A DNA stretch of 64,000 bases from Astrocystis sublimbata (GCA_022453515.1 JAJNNY010000011.1:773205-837204), one strand, 5' to 3'. Positions 34,319 to 45,387 are shown, counted from the stretch's first letter. The notes: generated by a model from the sequence alone, not told the origin. Numbers and translations are program-made.

Positions 34319-34689
34319 ATTATCTTAGTCGCAGAGGTGAAATTTTATAACTGTTGCTGTTCTAAGAGTCTGAACTTTAGGGGTGTATATGAACAATGCG
34401 AATTGGTAAACTTCTTAAGTCACAACAAACCATGCCGAGGCATGACAGCGTAACACCTTTAACATTTTTCACAAACTAATAATACATGTTTCTATAACCG
34501 CTCTTAGTTAAAGTTTATCATATAGGAGATAAAATAACAAGCGATATAAAATGCTTAAAGCACTGCAATCTATTTAACAAAAGCCCCGACAAACTAAACA
34601 TGTTCTTCCTAAATAACAATCTTCTTCGATACTGCTACGATATCTCCACATCCCTTCGCATTCTTCTCTGCTTTGACATGAGACAAAGC
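34319..34689. other. intergenic, AT-rich, no gene
   Basis: Between the lactonase pseudogene and the small 8-Cys gene (convergent ends). Nothing recognised. Confidence 0.5.
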
Positions 34690-35203
34690 TTATGCAGCGT
34701 ATGGAGATAAAGCCTTCGAGAGCCGGCCGAGCTGGTCATCCGTCAAGCCCATGTAAGCCAGGCAGTCCGAGCCACACACCGTCACAGTCGGGCCATCGGC
34801 ACCACAAGCTCCCGTGAGTACCGTTGCCAGATCCATGCAGGTGGCAGGGATGTTCTCGAAGCGAGCCTCTGATTCACGATTTCAGTAATTAGTAGCAGTT
34901 CGTCTATGGGCACGTCCAAGAGAAAGACATACCGCCTGCTCCGGGCAGAGAGGTCTGCACCACGACGCCCTTCAGATCCTTCTGGCATATGTCGAAGTTG
35001 TACTGGGGGACATTGCAGAGCCCGACATCCTGTCGACGGTTGTTGTAGCCGGGGATGTTCATGTTGATGCGGGACAGAATGGACTCGGGCTCAACGGAGC
35101 GTGAGCACTTGTGCAGGACCTCGCAGTTGACGATGGCCCCGGTAGCGGTGAGGGCGTCGCCGACAACGACGGTAAGAGCTGGAACAATAGCTGCGAAAGG
35201 CAT
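34690..35203 (-). CDS. Small 8-cysteine protein, 149 aa, 2 exons (left-arm copy)
   Basis: Exon 1 is 34933-35203 and exon 2 is 34690-34868, with a 64-nt intron (GTATGT...ATCAG). The first 25 residues are hydrophobic (PFAAIVPALTVVVGDALTATGAIV), perhaps a weak signal or anchor. Eight cysteines follow, at about residues 27, 33 and then in LCNV, DICQ, ATCM, GACG, TVCG and DCLA. No CC doublets occur, so it is not a hydrophobin. The C-terminus, GLTDDQLGRLSKAL, looks helical. The even number of cysteines suggests disulfides and secretion. No family recognised. Confidence 0.65.
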
Positions 35204-35772
35204 CGTGGGGGGATTTAGTGTGAGGCTTGTTGAACGGCGAATTTCATATCAGAGAATCAAACTTTTCAGGTCTTATAGAGTCAAATGATTGTTGCTGGTG
35301 AAGGTGAGCAGAGTTATGATTTTGTTGGCAAGAGGGACTGCCTTATTTATATTTACTACGATTGTATTGTCGCTTACGAACTTCACCTGTACTTCAATTC
35401 TACACGCCGTCCCTTTGAGACACCAGCACATCGTTCTCCTAGCTCGTCAATCCTTATGGATCTGAAGTTGAAAACAAGTATGACATATGAAGTCATAGTT
35501 CCAACTGTGCCGTTTTCTCGCGTGAAGATGCGCCATGAATAGTAGCAAATGTTGGTTCTAGGAAGGCTTGTTGTTAATGTTGGTTCTTACGTATGGCACT
35601 AATTACCAAATAGTAGGAGAGGAATCCTGCCACCATACTTTGTATGAAAGTCAGGAGTTGGTCTCGTAGGAAGGACAAATTTAGATTGCCTTGCTTCAAG
35701 TTGAACAGGATTGAGAGCCACTTTTGCCTCGATACATAGTATCGTGCTTGACCGTAGTCAGTTGTTGTATAA
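35204..35772. other. intergenic between divergent small-Cys and wax-synthase-like genes
   Basis: No supported gene. Small frames near 35,285-35,542 have no motif. Confidence 0.45.
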
Positions 35773-36952
35773 ATGACCTTCTGTATGATAAGTGAGATAC
35801 CGAGTATGGTCAGCTCAATTGAACTAGATCGAATGCCAAATCAAGAGATGGATCCATTCATTCTAGCCGAGCCTTTACTTTTCTTTTCTTTCACCACAGC
35901 CCTCTTCGTTTTCGCCATGAAAACGCCGCCGTCAAGTGTAAAGCGCCAGATTCTCGCTGGCTTCCATGTTCTCCTCGTTGCAATGTCCTTGCAAGCCAGC
36001 CCCCTCGTGTTGTCCTTCTATCCCGGCATCACGATTCCATTCGTTATTGGCGTTACCTTTCATACAACTGCATTGATAATTTTCGATCAGCACGTCATGG
36101 ATCTACGATCGCTGTCCTTTTCGCAGCAAGCTTGGGCCCTCATGCGGACGTGGATGAACATTCGACGCCTAGCCCGTGCCGGTTATCCCGATTACCACGA
36201 AAAGATCACCGGATCCTCCGAACGTCTTTCATTTCTCATCTGCCAATCCTACCAAATCATTATTCTCTGGGCTGTCGGTCGTGTCATTGGCGTACTCTAC
36301 CCGTTTGTCCTGCTAGAGCTCGGCGTTCAACCCCGCGACTTTGCTCCAGAGAGACAAGGGATCCTCCCAATCCTAACGCCGCGCGATTTTTTTTCTGAGG
36401 GCAACTGTGTCGGTACATTGGATTTGGGCCACCTATCACACATTGAGCTTGTGGCACTGCGCTCTAGGTATACTGTCCGTCGTCGCACTCCGCTGGGACA
36501 ATCCTTCTGATTGGCCACCGCTGTTTGGCAGTGTCTTCGAATCCTATTCTTTGCGCCGCTTCTGGGGAGTTTTCTGGCACCGGCTACATGTGGCTCCCTT
36601 CTCGGCTTGGATCCCACCGTCCTTGCATCGCATCGGAGCAGTGCGTGCGCTCTGGATATTCCTCCTCTCGGGGGCTTGTCACGCCATGGTGAACTGGACC
36701 ATGTATCACCACAACACATTTAGACATGACATGCGGTTCTTCCTGACAAGTTATGCATTGTGTCTAGTCGAGACAATTGTCTCGATGGCGCGGCGAAGAA
36801 TCGGGGCGAACAGCCGCGGGACAGGGTCAAAGCCTAGCTTCGGCTTTCGACTACTTGGATATTGTTGGGTCATCACTTTCCTAGTATGCACAGTGCCAGG
36901 GTGGCATTATCCACTCATATACCACAACCTAGCTTTAATTGAAATTAGTTAG
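35773..36952 (+). pseudogene. Wax-synthase-like membrane O-acyltransferase with a T8 frameshift (left-arm copy)
   Basis: MBOAT_2/wax-synthase-type enzyme; fungal members transfer acetyl or acyl groups to terpenoid and other specialised metabolites. Two overlapping frames, 35773-36510 and 36407-36952, are each clearly coding. The first ends in a family-like block ILTPRDFF; the second starts VHWIWATYHTLSLWH and holds the hallmark WPPLFGSVFESYSLRRFWGVFWHRLH. They would be continuous if the run of eight T at 36,387-36,394 had seven. About 392 codons would result, normal for the family. At least six hydrophobic helices are visible. The extra T is in both arms, so it is a real mutation or a shared homopolymer error. 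Confidence 0.8.
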
Positions 36953-37423
36953 CTCATCGGACGCAGCGGCAAGGTTGGATGAAGGCTGCAGGGTGGGACA
37001 TCACATAGAGTAAATAGATGCCCTTTGAAGCTAAAGCTGCTGATCAATGCCGAGATTTGACATTGTTGGTGTCGCATATGTAAGTCAATTTTACTGATGC
37101 GGTAGGAACAGCGTCTTTTCTCCGCAATAGTTGGTCGCGCCGCATTGCAAGACTATAAGTTGTGATTCCCATGCGAGTGTGAGGTGGGGGGGTGTGATGA
37201 GATAGCTTTATTGTTGGTATCAACGTGCATGCCACGCTTCGAACTACGTAATAGTGTGGCTTGTCCCTTGCTCCCAGTCTTATTTTAGAATAAGAAGCAA
37301 ACGTAAGACGAGTAACGGGTTTGTTGTCAATCTTGGCATAACTATGCTTTTTCAAAGTTGCAGTTTCAGTTTTTCCGTGTCTCAATTCTTTCTTCCTAAA
37401 TCTGTTCGACCAGCAGTCTCAAC
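36953..37423. other. intergenic, no gene recognised
   Basis: About 470 bases between tandem genes; presumably the promoter of the 271-aa protein gene. Confidence 0.5.
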
Positions 37424-38239
37424 ATGTCAGAGCAACTGGAAACCAACGATGACCCCCCGTCCTACGCAGAGGCAGCGCAAGATAGCGGTCCCACGGACTA
37501 TGTCATGCAGCCAATGGAAATGGTCTTGGCGGGCAAGAGTATATACGCCGAAACTTCGTCCAAGGCGCCACTGTACGAGCTGGACTATGATATCGAGTCG
37601 CCGAGGTGTGCATCGATTAAGATCAAATTGAAGCGCGTCGATGTTGTCGTGGGGACCAACGACGATGATGAGCCCTCCGTTCGTGACCGTCGCCGCCACG
37701 TATTCACTCTTGAGCGGTCGTGGAGAACACGCGATTGGGACTTCCGACACCCGATCATGTACGACCCCCTCCCGTCCGGTTGCCCAAGGTTTCTCGCACG
37801 CGCAGTCCCCGAGCAAGGTCTGGGACATGTTGGCCTGAAGAAAGCGCGCTTGCGCTCCGCTTTCACGGCCCTGCCGGTCAATGTCACTAGCAAAGGTAAT
37901 GAGTTCAACTTACCGGAGTTTGCCAAGAACGCAAAACCTGTCTTTAAGCTGCGCAAAGGGGAAAGCCGGTGGGAGTGGGAAGATAGCGAGGGCAACGACA
38001 TCGCGGTCGAGAAGGAGCTCGATGATACGCACCGGCTGGTTGTGACAGCTTCACTCCCGCGGACAAAAGTCGATACGCTGGTCGCATTATGGTGCAGCCG
38101 GCGGTGGGAATCTTCTATGAACCGCACGGAAAACACTCAGCACGGACTAGATGATAGTGGGCTAACCCCGGACTATGAAGTGAGGTTTGATAAAGTGCTA
38201 ACGAATCGCAGTACGAACCAAGCTCAAACTAGGACATGA
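37424..38239 (+). CDS. Conserved-looking fungal protein with PPxY motif, 271 aa (left-arm copy)
   Basis: Single exon. The N-terminus has DDPPSYAEA (PPSY at residues 11-14), a motif typically bound by WW-domain ubiquitin ligases and their adaptors. The rest is a mixed alpha/beta protein: ASIKIKLKRVDV, RRRHVFTLERSW, AKPVFKLRKGESRWEWEDSEG, HRLVVTASLPRTKVDTLVALWCSRRWES. This layout recurs, in my recollection, in many uncharacterised Sordariomycete proteins with a tubby/LURP-like beta fold, but the fold is inference. No membrane helix. Function unknown. Confidence 0.7.
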   Translation: MSEQLETNDDPPSYAEAAQDSGPTDYVMQPMEMVLAGKSIYAETSSKAPLYELDYDIESPRCASIKIKLKRVDVVVGTNDDDEPSVRDRRRHVFTLERSWRTRDWDFRHPIMYDPLPSGCPRFLARAVPEQGLGHVGLKKARLRSAFTALPVNVTSKGNEFNLPEFAKNAKPVFKLRKGESRWEWEDSEGNDIAVEKELDDTHRLVVTASLPRTKVDTLVALWCSRRWESSMNRTENTQHGLDDSGLTPDYEVRFDKVLTNRSTNQAQTRT

Positions 38240-38339
38240 CGCAGGTGTGAGCGGACTCCGGGGTTGGGTTATTTAGTGGGCGCAACTTGATTTATTAGCC
38301 CCTCTGTAAAACCCCTCATAAAATAAATATTGTTGATAC

Positions 38340-38782
38340 TCAGAACATGATTGTGTCATATATTAGTCCCCAACCTTGGCTGGGGCCGTCCCAAACATAG
38401 TTGCCAATGTTCCATTGGTTTTCTCCGTCGAGGAAGTCCCAATTGAAGTTATCATGGTTCAGCTCGGACCTGTCGCTCCATGATCATCGTTATGACTCCC
38501 AGTCACTTGAGACAGGGATGTCTCCTTGCTCATCGATATTGTCTCATCAGCAGATGAGGGCAGACCAAACTATGCCGCTTTTTCCAACTCGGCGAGGTAT
38601 CTCCGCTCCGTGATATTTGCTAGCCTATGTACCATAGCAATTCTATAACACCCGACATAACTCAAAGGCCATGGGACTCTCACTCTCTGAAATAGATGAA
38701 TGCCCGCTAGGACTAGAGATGGTACAATTACTCCCGCTCTTCGCGCAAGGCGAACATTTTGGTCTGTGATCACACTAAACAA
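38340..38782 (-). pseudogene. Possible remnant of a fungal regulator or similar gene (left-arm copy)
   Basis: On the minus strand an acceptor-like TATTGTTTAG precedes a frame reading VITDQNVRLARRAGVIVPSL...YRIAMVHRLANITERRYLAELEKAA, ended by TAG at 38,570-38,572. It continues in frame after the stop. A second frame then reads NFNWDFLDGENQW...GLIYDTIMF with a natural TGA at 38,340-38,342. Trp/Asp/Asn-rich ends like this are common in fungal zinc-cluster regulators. A stop plus a frame change indicate decay, but missed introns cannot be excluded. N-terminal part not found. Confidence 0.35.
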
Positions 38783-39632
38783 TACTGGTTAATGTAATCT
38801 TAAAATAGATGATATCCAAGACGACTTTACTTTCACATTTCGATCATGGCAGGGCCGACAGGCGGGCAGCCTGGGAGGTCGATATATGCTAAGCATCTAG
38901 GTTGGTTTGCGTAGAGGCTTCAGTGTGATTTTATCAACAAACTGCATTAAGGCAAGGAAGTGCCCATATCCAGATCCTCGGCTTCACATATCACAAAGAA
39001 GGAAAGTCAAGTAGTAGACCTCTACTTGAGACAGGTTATTATGCGGGGTAAGACCGTACGTTGTCTTATACAAGCTATGTTAATTTTCTTCCCGTCATTT
39101 TAGCAGTAACACAACGTCTCCTATTCACTACCAGTCACATATTGAAGCCTCTCTTACTAATGCACATCATTTGTATCTACGATTGCCTAGGGAGAGAACT
39201 TTACTTTGTATCGACTTAGTTCCTTTTGACGCTGCCTCGGTTGTGAGGTTATTTGCCAAGGCTGTCGCTAGTGAGCTAGCTGGGATATGCTAGACTCGTT
39301 AAACCGGTTGTCCTTAATTGAACAACATATATTCGCCCTGAGATCAATCTTTTATTTTAAGTAATGCCAAATTCAAATGAGACATAAAAAGCATTTCTGC
39401 TATTGCTTAGTCAACCACGTTGTGTTAGAATAACAACACTTATGTTTTAAGAATCATTAGGGCATGCTGTCTTGCACCGTGTCAGCAGTCACGTCCAAAC
39501 TCGACTTCGCCAGCGCCACGGTTCCACTTCACCAGTGTGGCGTACCAGCTATGGTGGCATCGCTAGCATCTAGTTCAGCAGCAGTGATCCCTTTGTCGAT
39601 CGGTACACATAGTGACAATCATCTAACACAAG
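38783..39632. other. intergenic, no gene recognised
   Basis: About 850 bases, moderately AT-rich, upstream of the ankyrin gene. No motif of a regulator's DNA-binding domain found here. Confidence 0.45.
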
Positions 39633-40427
39633 ATGTCTCTACACCCGGAAAATCCTAAAGCGAACGCTCTGAAGGTTGCGATATGTGCTGGGGATACCGA
39701 AGCACTAAGAGCCATGCTCGAAGCCACTCCAGACTTAGCCCAGATACGCATTGGCCACTTTCAGACAGGCATCCGCACGCCTCTCCACATTTTGACAGAC
39801 TACCCTGGACATCTTCCGCATCGAGTTCAGACAGCGCGGCTCTTGATTGAGTACGGGGCCGATATCAATGTTGCATTTGAGGGCCCTCAACACAGCGAGA
39901 CCCCATTGCATTGGGCTGCCAGCTGTAACGACGTAGACTTGATCGGGACGCTGTTAGATGCAGGAGCTGACATCGAGGCCCCCGGTGGAGTCATTGGCGG
40001 TGGCAGCCCTTTGGCCGACGCCCGGGCTTTTCTTCAGATCGAAGCTGCGCATGAGTTGATACGGCGCGGAGCATCCGTTGGCCTGCAAGATGCATCGACA
40101 TTGGGTCTTTTAGATCGTGTGCGAGCGTTCTACGAGAGCGACCCCAGTTATCACGAACGCAGCGTGAGCAGAAATGTTGCCGCAGAAAAGAATCGCTCGA
40201 GGTCGAAAAGCGATCGGCCATCTCAAGAGGAGACAGATGGTGCCTTTTGGAATGCTTGCCACGGCGGCCAACTTGGAACTGCGAAGTTCTTGTTTGAGCA
40301 TGGGGCGAACATCAATGCTGTGCCGTCTTGGGAGCCCATCACCCCATTGGAAGCAGCTCAACGCAGCGAAGCACAAGGAGTGGTTGACTGGCTTAATAAC
40401 ACTGAATGCACTTCACAAAAGCCATGA
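39633..40427 (+). CDS. Ankyrin-repeat protein, 264 aa (left-arm copy)
   Basis: Single-exon cytosolic scaffold. At least three ankyrin units are visible. TPLHILTDYP...TARLLIEYGADINVA covers about 49-82. ETPLHWAASCNDVDLIGTLLDAGADIEA covers about 88-117. NACHGGQLGTAKFLFEHGANINA ends near 232, with TPLEAAQRSEAQGVVDWL closing the stack. An Arg/Ser-rich loop (about 175-200) interrupts the array. Partner unknown. The size and structure resemble the many small ankyrin proteins of filamentous fungi. Confidence 0.85.
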   Translation: MSLHPENPKANALKVAICAGDTEALRAMLEATPDLAQIRIGHFQTGIRTPLHILTDYPGHLPHRVQTARLLIEYGADINVAFEGPQHSETPLHWAASCNDVDLIGTLLDAGADIEAPGGVIGGGSPLADARAFLQIEAAHELIRRGASVGLQDASTLGLLDRVRAFYESDPSYHERSVSRNVAAEKNRSRSKSDRPSQEETDGAFWNACHGGQLGTAKFLFEHGANINAVPSWEPITPLEAAQRSEAQGVVDWLNNTECTSQKP

Positions 40428-41263
40428 TGACGACCTCCATATGCATACATATATCTAGCGAAGGCTCCCTTAGTTGGTTGTGTAAAGCGATCAGACTCCC
40501 GAACATCCTTCGCTGACAATCCCTCGTTATTGTCATAGTGTGCCAAGGAAGCTCCAGATCCTGTTAATGGAATGGACAATACGGGTAGCGAAAGAGAATT
40601 CGGCGTCTGGGAATCTGATGTCCATGTCTGGACTCTTGCATCGTGAAACGGAATGAAGTCGTGGATGACTCGAGAGTGGCTCTTGCTCAAAGTCTCAGAG
40701 GCTCTTCTGAGACTACAGGAATAGCTATGGACCACAGCTCTATCAACCCTGGAGTGCAATTGCCTGATTTGGCCAATATCCCCTGTGCCATGATACGTTA
40801 TCATTATATTGTCCGGGGTGGTCTCTTATCTATGCGTCTATACGGCGCATATACCTCCCTGTTTAGTCTTACCACACCCCACATTGCCCCTCACCCGTGA
40901 TATGTGCCGAACCATTGACCAATGCTCGATTAGATCAATCATGTCGGGTCGTCAAACATCCCTAGTTAAATTCAATAGAAACATCGAAATATTAGCTCCT
41001 TATCAGCCAGCGTATCTCTATCGGATTGATACAGCCGAAGTGCCAGACATTTTATGTTCTACATTGGGACATAGGTGGGCTAGATAAGAGAGCAGCCTCA
41101 GGTTTAAAGACTCGGGCCTAAAGCCTACTCTCGCTGTGATTACGTTACAAATGTTCCGTTCAATTGCACATAAGACAATCTACACACCTGATTGCCTTCC
41201 GTCTGCGCCGCCAAATGAAACATTTGTTGCTTGTCAGCTTGTTCTCTACGTGCATCTCACGTC
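40428..41263. other. intergenic, no gene recognised
   Basis: Between the tandem ankyrin and permease genes. Frames on both strands (40358-40804 minus, 40643-40900 plus) overlap each other and the ankyrin end and have no motif. Confidence 0.45.
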
Positions 41264-43098
41264 ATGTCAATCTCCGCTGCCGATAGCAAAGTAGACCACG
41301 ATAGCGAGAAGTATGGCGCAAATATTGATACACATCCTGGAGATGTCGAAGTGTTGTCCGACGAATTCGTTGAGATAAAAGAGACCAGGAAAGGTCTGCA
41401 CCAGCGACATGTGCAGATGATTGCCCTCGCCGGGACTCTCGGCACTGGGCTTTTCCTGTCATCTGGCCAGGCCATTCAGCGGGGAGGGCCCTTGGGAGCA
41501 CTTCTTGGATACTCTGTCATGGGAACTGTAGCCATTGGAACCGTCTTCGCGGCTGCCGAGATGGGCGCTCTCATGCCCCTCAATGGTGGGATCATACGCT
41601 ATGCCGAGCACTTTGTCGACCCTGCCCTGTCGTTCGCGGATGGTTGGAACCAGATCTATGCACACATTGTGTCTGTCCCGGCTGAAGTATCTGCTGCTGC
41701 TGTGATCATTCAGTACTGGACCTCGGCGAGCAGTGCGATTTTTATCACTGTGCTTGGACTTCTTATGTTGGGGACAACACTCCTGTGGGTGCGCTTTTAT
41801 GGCGAGCTCGAGTACGGGTTCTCGATTTTGAAGATATTGCTGGTCATCGGACTGAATTTCTTGGTAGGTCGAATCTCTGCCGCTCCGTCCGACTTAGCAC
41901 GAAGACTAATTGGACACTAGGCTCTTGTGATCACAACGGGAGGAGCACCTAATCACGAAGCAATTGGTTTCAAGTACTGGGGCAATCCAGGCCCCTTTAC
42001 TCAATTCCTTGGCATCGATGGTGCGCTTGGACGTTTCCTCGGATTCTACAGGGTTTTGAACAGCTCCTTGTACGCATACTCTGGTATCGAAAACATTACT
42101 TTGACAGCTGGAGAGACTCAATCACCACGCAAGTCAATACCGATGGCAGCGAGGCGAATCTTCTGGAAAATTTTGATATTCTACGGTATGTCAACCCAGT
42201 TGCGACAAAGAGGGAAAGAAGACAATGCTAATACAAGACAGTGGTTACCATCTTCTTCGTTGGCCTTATCGTCCCTTCGGACGACCCAAATTTGCTGCAT
42301 ACGACAGGAGACGCGGCCCAATCCCCGTTCGTGATCGCTGCTACGCTCGCAGGGATCAAGGTTGTGCCCTCGATCATCAATGCAGTCGTTTTAACTTCGG
42401 CCTGGTCAGCTGGCAACTCAATTTTGTTATGGGGATCCCGTAGTCTCTACGGTATGGCTCATGAAGGAAGAGTACCCAAGATTTTCACGCGGACGAACCG
42501 TTTCGGAGTTCCACATTACTCTGCCCTCTTTTATGGTGTCTTCATAGGGCTGGCATATCTATCATTGTCCAGCTCAGCTTCAGAGGCTTTCAACTGGCTG
42601 CAAGATCTTGTTTCGATCTCAACCCTGGTGAATTGGCTAAGTATCACAACAGTGTACCTGAGACTTTACTACGCATGCCAGAAACAATCGATCTCGAGAG
42701 ATCGACTTCCTTGGGCAGCGCCTCTCCAGCCATATCTGACTTGGTGGGCCTTTTCTATGCAAATTATTTTGCTCATCACCGGAGGTTTCTCTACATTCAT
42801 ACATGGCCAGTAAGTTGATGATCTTCCCATCACACGTTACCAATGGTCACGTTTGCTAACCTGTTGTTCATCGCGAAGATGGTCGACAGAGACATTTATC
42901 TCCAGCTACATTAACATCCCCATCTTTATAATTCTTTATTTTGGCTTCAAGATCGTAAAGCGCTCGAAGATCGTCCCATTAGACGAGGTTCCTATTCAAC
43001 ATTATCTAGATATCGCGCAGAGCGAAAAGGAACAGGAGCAGGAAGTTGAGGAGCCAAGAAAAAGCAAATGGGGTTGGTTAACCATTCTATGGGCTTAA
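41264..43098 (+). CDS. Amino-acid permease (APC/YAT family), 4 exons, 550 aa (left-arm copy)
   Basis: Plasma-membrane proton-coupled amino-acid importer. Exons are 41264-41863, 41921-42185, 42242-42809 and 42879-43098, all GT..AG, 551 codons with stop. The N-terminal KGLHQRHVQMIALAGTLGTGLFLSSG is the diagnostic first helix with the GTGLF substrate loop. About twelve helices follow. The helix 6 block, LYAYSGIENITLTAGETQSPRKSIPMAARRIFWKI, is typical of fungal amino-acid permeases. SRSLYGMAHEGRVPKIFTRTNRFGVPHYS is the conserved helix 8-9 loop. The C-terminus is a charged cytosolic tail. Start at ATG 41264; the frame is open further upstream without an ATG. The substrate cannot be assigned. Confidence 0.92.
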
Positions 43099-43212
43099 AG
43101 GTATTGTCTCAATTGTTTATTAATTATTATGAGATTGAACAAGTCTCTGATCTCAGGTTCATATAAGATTTCAATCCTCCTAAAGTCACCAACTCCCTCA
43201 ACACGAATATGA

Positions 43213-43854
43213 CTATAGATAATGCCTGACTAAGTCGAGTACGTTTCGTGGAAAAGCATGTTCTACCTCGCTAAAGGCGTTTTCATACTGTTTCCGAGTT
43301 AGCAAAATCTCAGTTGGGGGTTGCAGGTGTTGTACCGCTCCGGGAGTGTGATCAGACGTTGCATAGCGACTTGAGATGGCGATTAGTACTCTATGAAATG
43401 CTTTAAGCAGTGGGAACTGCTGGGTGCTTAGAGTGACGAGTGTGGAGCACTTTTGGATTACCACAGCCACCTGGGAGCTTAAGAATTCGACACTATGGCT
43501 ACTGCGCTGCAAAAGACACGCAAATATGACCCCGGCACAAAAGATCTCGTGAGCATCGAGGAAAGACATCATGGTTTGCCCTTTACTTGACCGATCATAA
43601 GACTTGCCAATGAAACGCCTGCAACTTGCGGTTATGTCGTTTTCTATCCCGTAGTTACGATTTGTACGAGCTCTATCTATGTCGGTACAGGCAAGTTGCA
43701 TCAGAAGCCGACAAGAGAGTTGATCGAGGTAATCGGAGACATTAGGTCGAGATTGCGCAAGACAAGTCAAGGTGTATGGTGTTTCTCTCCAGAAGCAGAT
43801 ATTCCGATAGTCAAATCGAGGAGACTTCCGTTTCCCTGTCCTAATGCTGGACAC
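43213..43854 (-). pseudogene. C-terminal piece of a fungal zinc-cluster regulator (left-arm copy)
   Basis: A 213-codon frame. CAGVIFACLLQ, then QVAVVIQKCSTLVTLSTQQFPLLKAFHRVLIAISSRYA, resembles the end of the fungal-specific regulatory domain, where a helix with I-K-C-LLTL..FP.L is common. The Zn2Cys6 domain and most of the middle domain should lie upstream (43,855-44,620), but that interval is AT-rich and has no such frame. The gene is therefore truncated towards the palindrome apex. It might still be expressed as an independent short protein; I judge it a fragment. Confidence 0.55.
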
Positions 43855-44602
43855 TAAGCATGCATGAAGTATTAGGCGATACTTGTAAGCGGCTATCTAG
43901 GGTAATAGTATATTATCTTCTAGCGGTGGTACCTAAAGCTAGCGGTTAAAAGATTTTTTATATCTATGTTTAATAAACTTATATAGATTATTATTGCACT
44001 CGTCACACTTACGAAGGGACAGGGCTCCAGCTATATGTGATATATTATACTAAGATCTACAGTTAAGGAAGTAAAAAGGAAGGGAAGGATCAGCCGTAAG
44101 GCAGATCCTGTCAGATATAAGGGGTATGAGGTTATCCGTATTATTGGTTAAATGAGGGCTAGATGTAGGACCCATGTCAAGGAACCAGGTCCCCCATACT
44201 ATTCTAGGACGAGCGCGTCTCGGGAGAGGACAATAACAAGAACAATCAATCACCACTTTACCACCTGCTGCAAGTTATCGCTTATATTTGACAGATCCCA
44301 CTAAATACAGTAAGTGTGTGGGCTAGCCCCTCTATCGATAAGGTCACGTGACTGGCAGTAGCATGGCACTATCAAGGGCTGGCGGTCTGGCAAAGCACCT
44401 TACAGCATGGGATAGCCATGTCAAGGTTTACAAAGGTGCATGCTGTAACTACCCCCCTCTCGCTGGGCGTAAAAAAAGTTGGAGTAGTGTTTGAACCGGA
44501 GTCCTAGCGGTAAGTGCTTTCTAGCGAAAGGAGGGATTGTTTTAAGTATCTATTAATCTGAATTATTATAAGGCTTTTGTTCTCTTAAATTAATAGGTTA
44601 AT
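43855..44602. other. AT-rich apex flank, left arm
   Basis: About 750 bases without a supported gene. Possibly mobile-element debris: it contains a CACGTGAC motif, an A7 run before GTTGGAGTAG and a polypurine stretch. I found no terminal repeats or transposon protein. Confidence 0.45.
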
Positions 44603-44639
44603 TTTTTTATATTATTATTATTAATAATAATATAAAAAA
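44603..44639. repeat. Palindrome apex, AT-only hairpin core
   Basis: The innermost 18 bases on each side contain only A and T: an A/T7 run, TAT, then (ATT)n on the left and (AAT)n on the right. The single base T at 44,621 has no partner. Such a sequence can fold back on itself and prime copying. Confidence 0.95.
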
Positions 44640-45387
44640 ATTAACCTATTAATTTAAGAGAACAAAAGCCTTATAATAATTCAGATTAATAGATACTTAA
44701 AACAATCCCTCCTTTCGCTAGAAAGCACTTACCGCTAGGACTCCGGTTCAAACACTACTCCAACTTTTTTTACGCCCAGCGAGAGGGGGGTAGTTACAGC
44801 ATGCACCTTTGTAAACCTTGACATGGCTATCCCATGCTGTAAGGTGCTTTGCCAGACCGCCAGCCCTTGATAGTGCCATGCTACTGCCAGTCACGTGACC
44901 TTATCGATAGAGGGGCTAGCCCACACACTTACTGTATTTAGTGGGATCTGTCAAATATAAGCGATAACTTGCAGCAGGTGGTAAAGTGGTGATTGATTGT
45001 TCTTGTTATTGTCCTCTCCCGAGACGCGCTCGTCCTAGAATAGTATGGGGGACCTGGTTCCTTGACATGGGTCCTACATCTAGCCCTCATTTAACCAATA
45101 ATACGGATAACCTCATACCCCTTATATCTGACAGGATCTGCCTTACGGCTGATCCTTCCCTTCCTTTTTACTTCCTTAACTGTAGATCTTAGTATAATAT
45201 ATCACATATAGCTGGAGCCCTGTCCCTTCGTAAGTGTGACGAGTGCAATAATAATCTATATAAGTTTATTAAACATAGATATAAAAAATCTTTTAACCGC
45301 TAGCTTTAGGTACCACCGCTAGAAGATAATATACTATTACCCTAGATAGCCGCTTACAAGTATCGCCTAATACTTCATGCATGCTTA
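44640..45387. other. AT-rich apex flank, right arm
   Basis: Exact reverse complement of 43,855-44,602. No gene. Confidence 0.6.

Noticed and set aside
44580..44660. Apex as a telomere or hairpin chromosome end
   Set aside because: No TTAGGG-type repeats near the apex; the AT tract is unlike ascomycete telomeres.
44735..44765. tRNA-like B-box (GGTTCAAAC) in the right apex flank
   Set aside because: The stem flanking the loop does not pair and no A-box or acceptor stem is found at proper spacing; not a tRNA or a clear SINE.
43855..45387. LTR retrotransposon around the apex
   Set aside because: AT-rich and repeat-like, but I see no paired terminal repeats, primer site or pol-like frame; the mirrored halves are only the palindrome itself.
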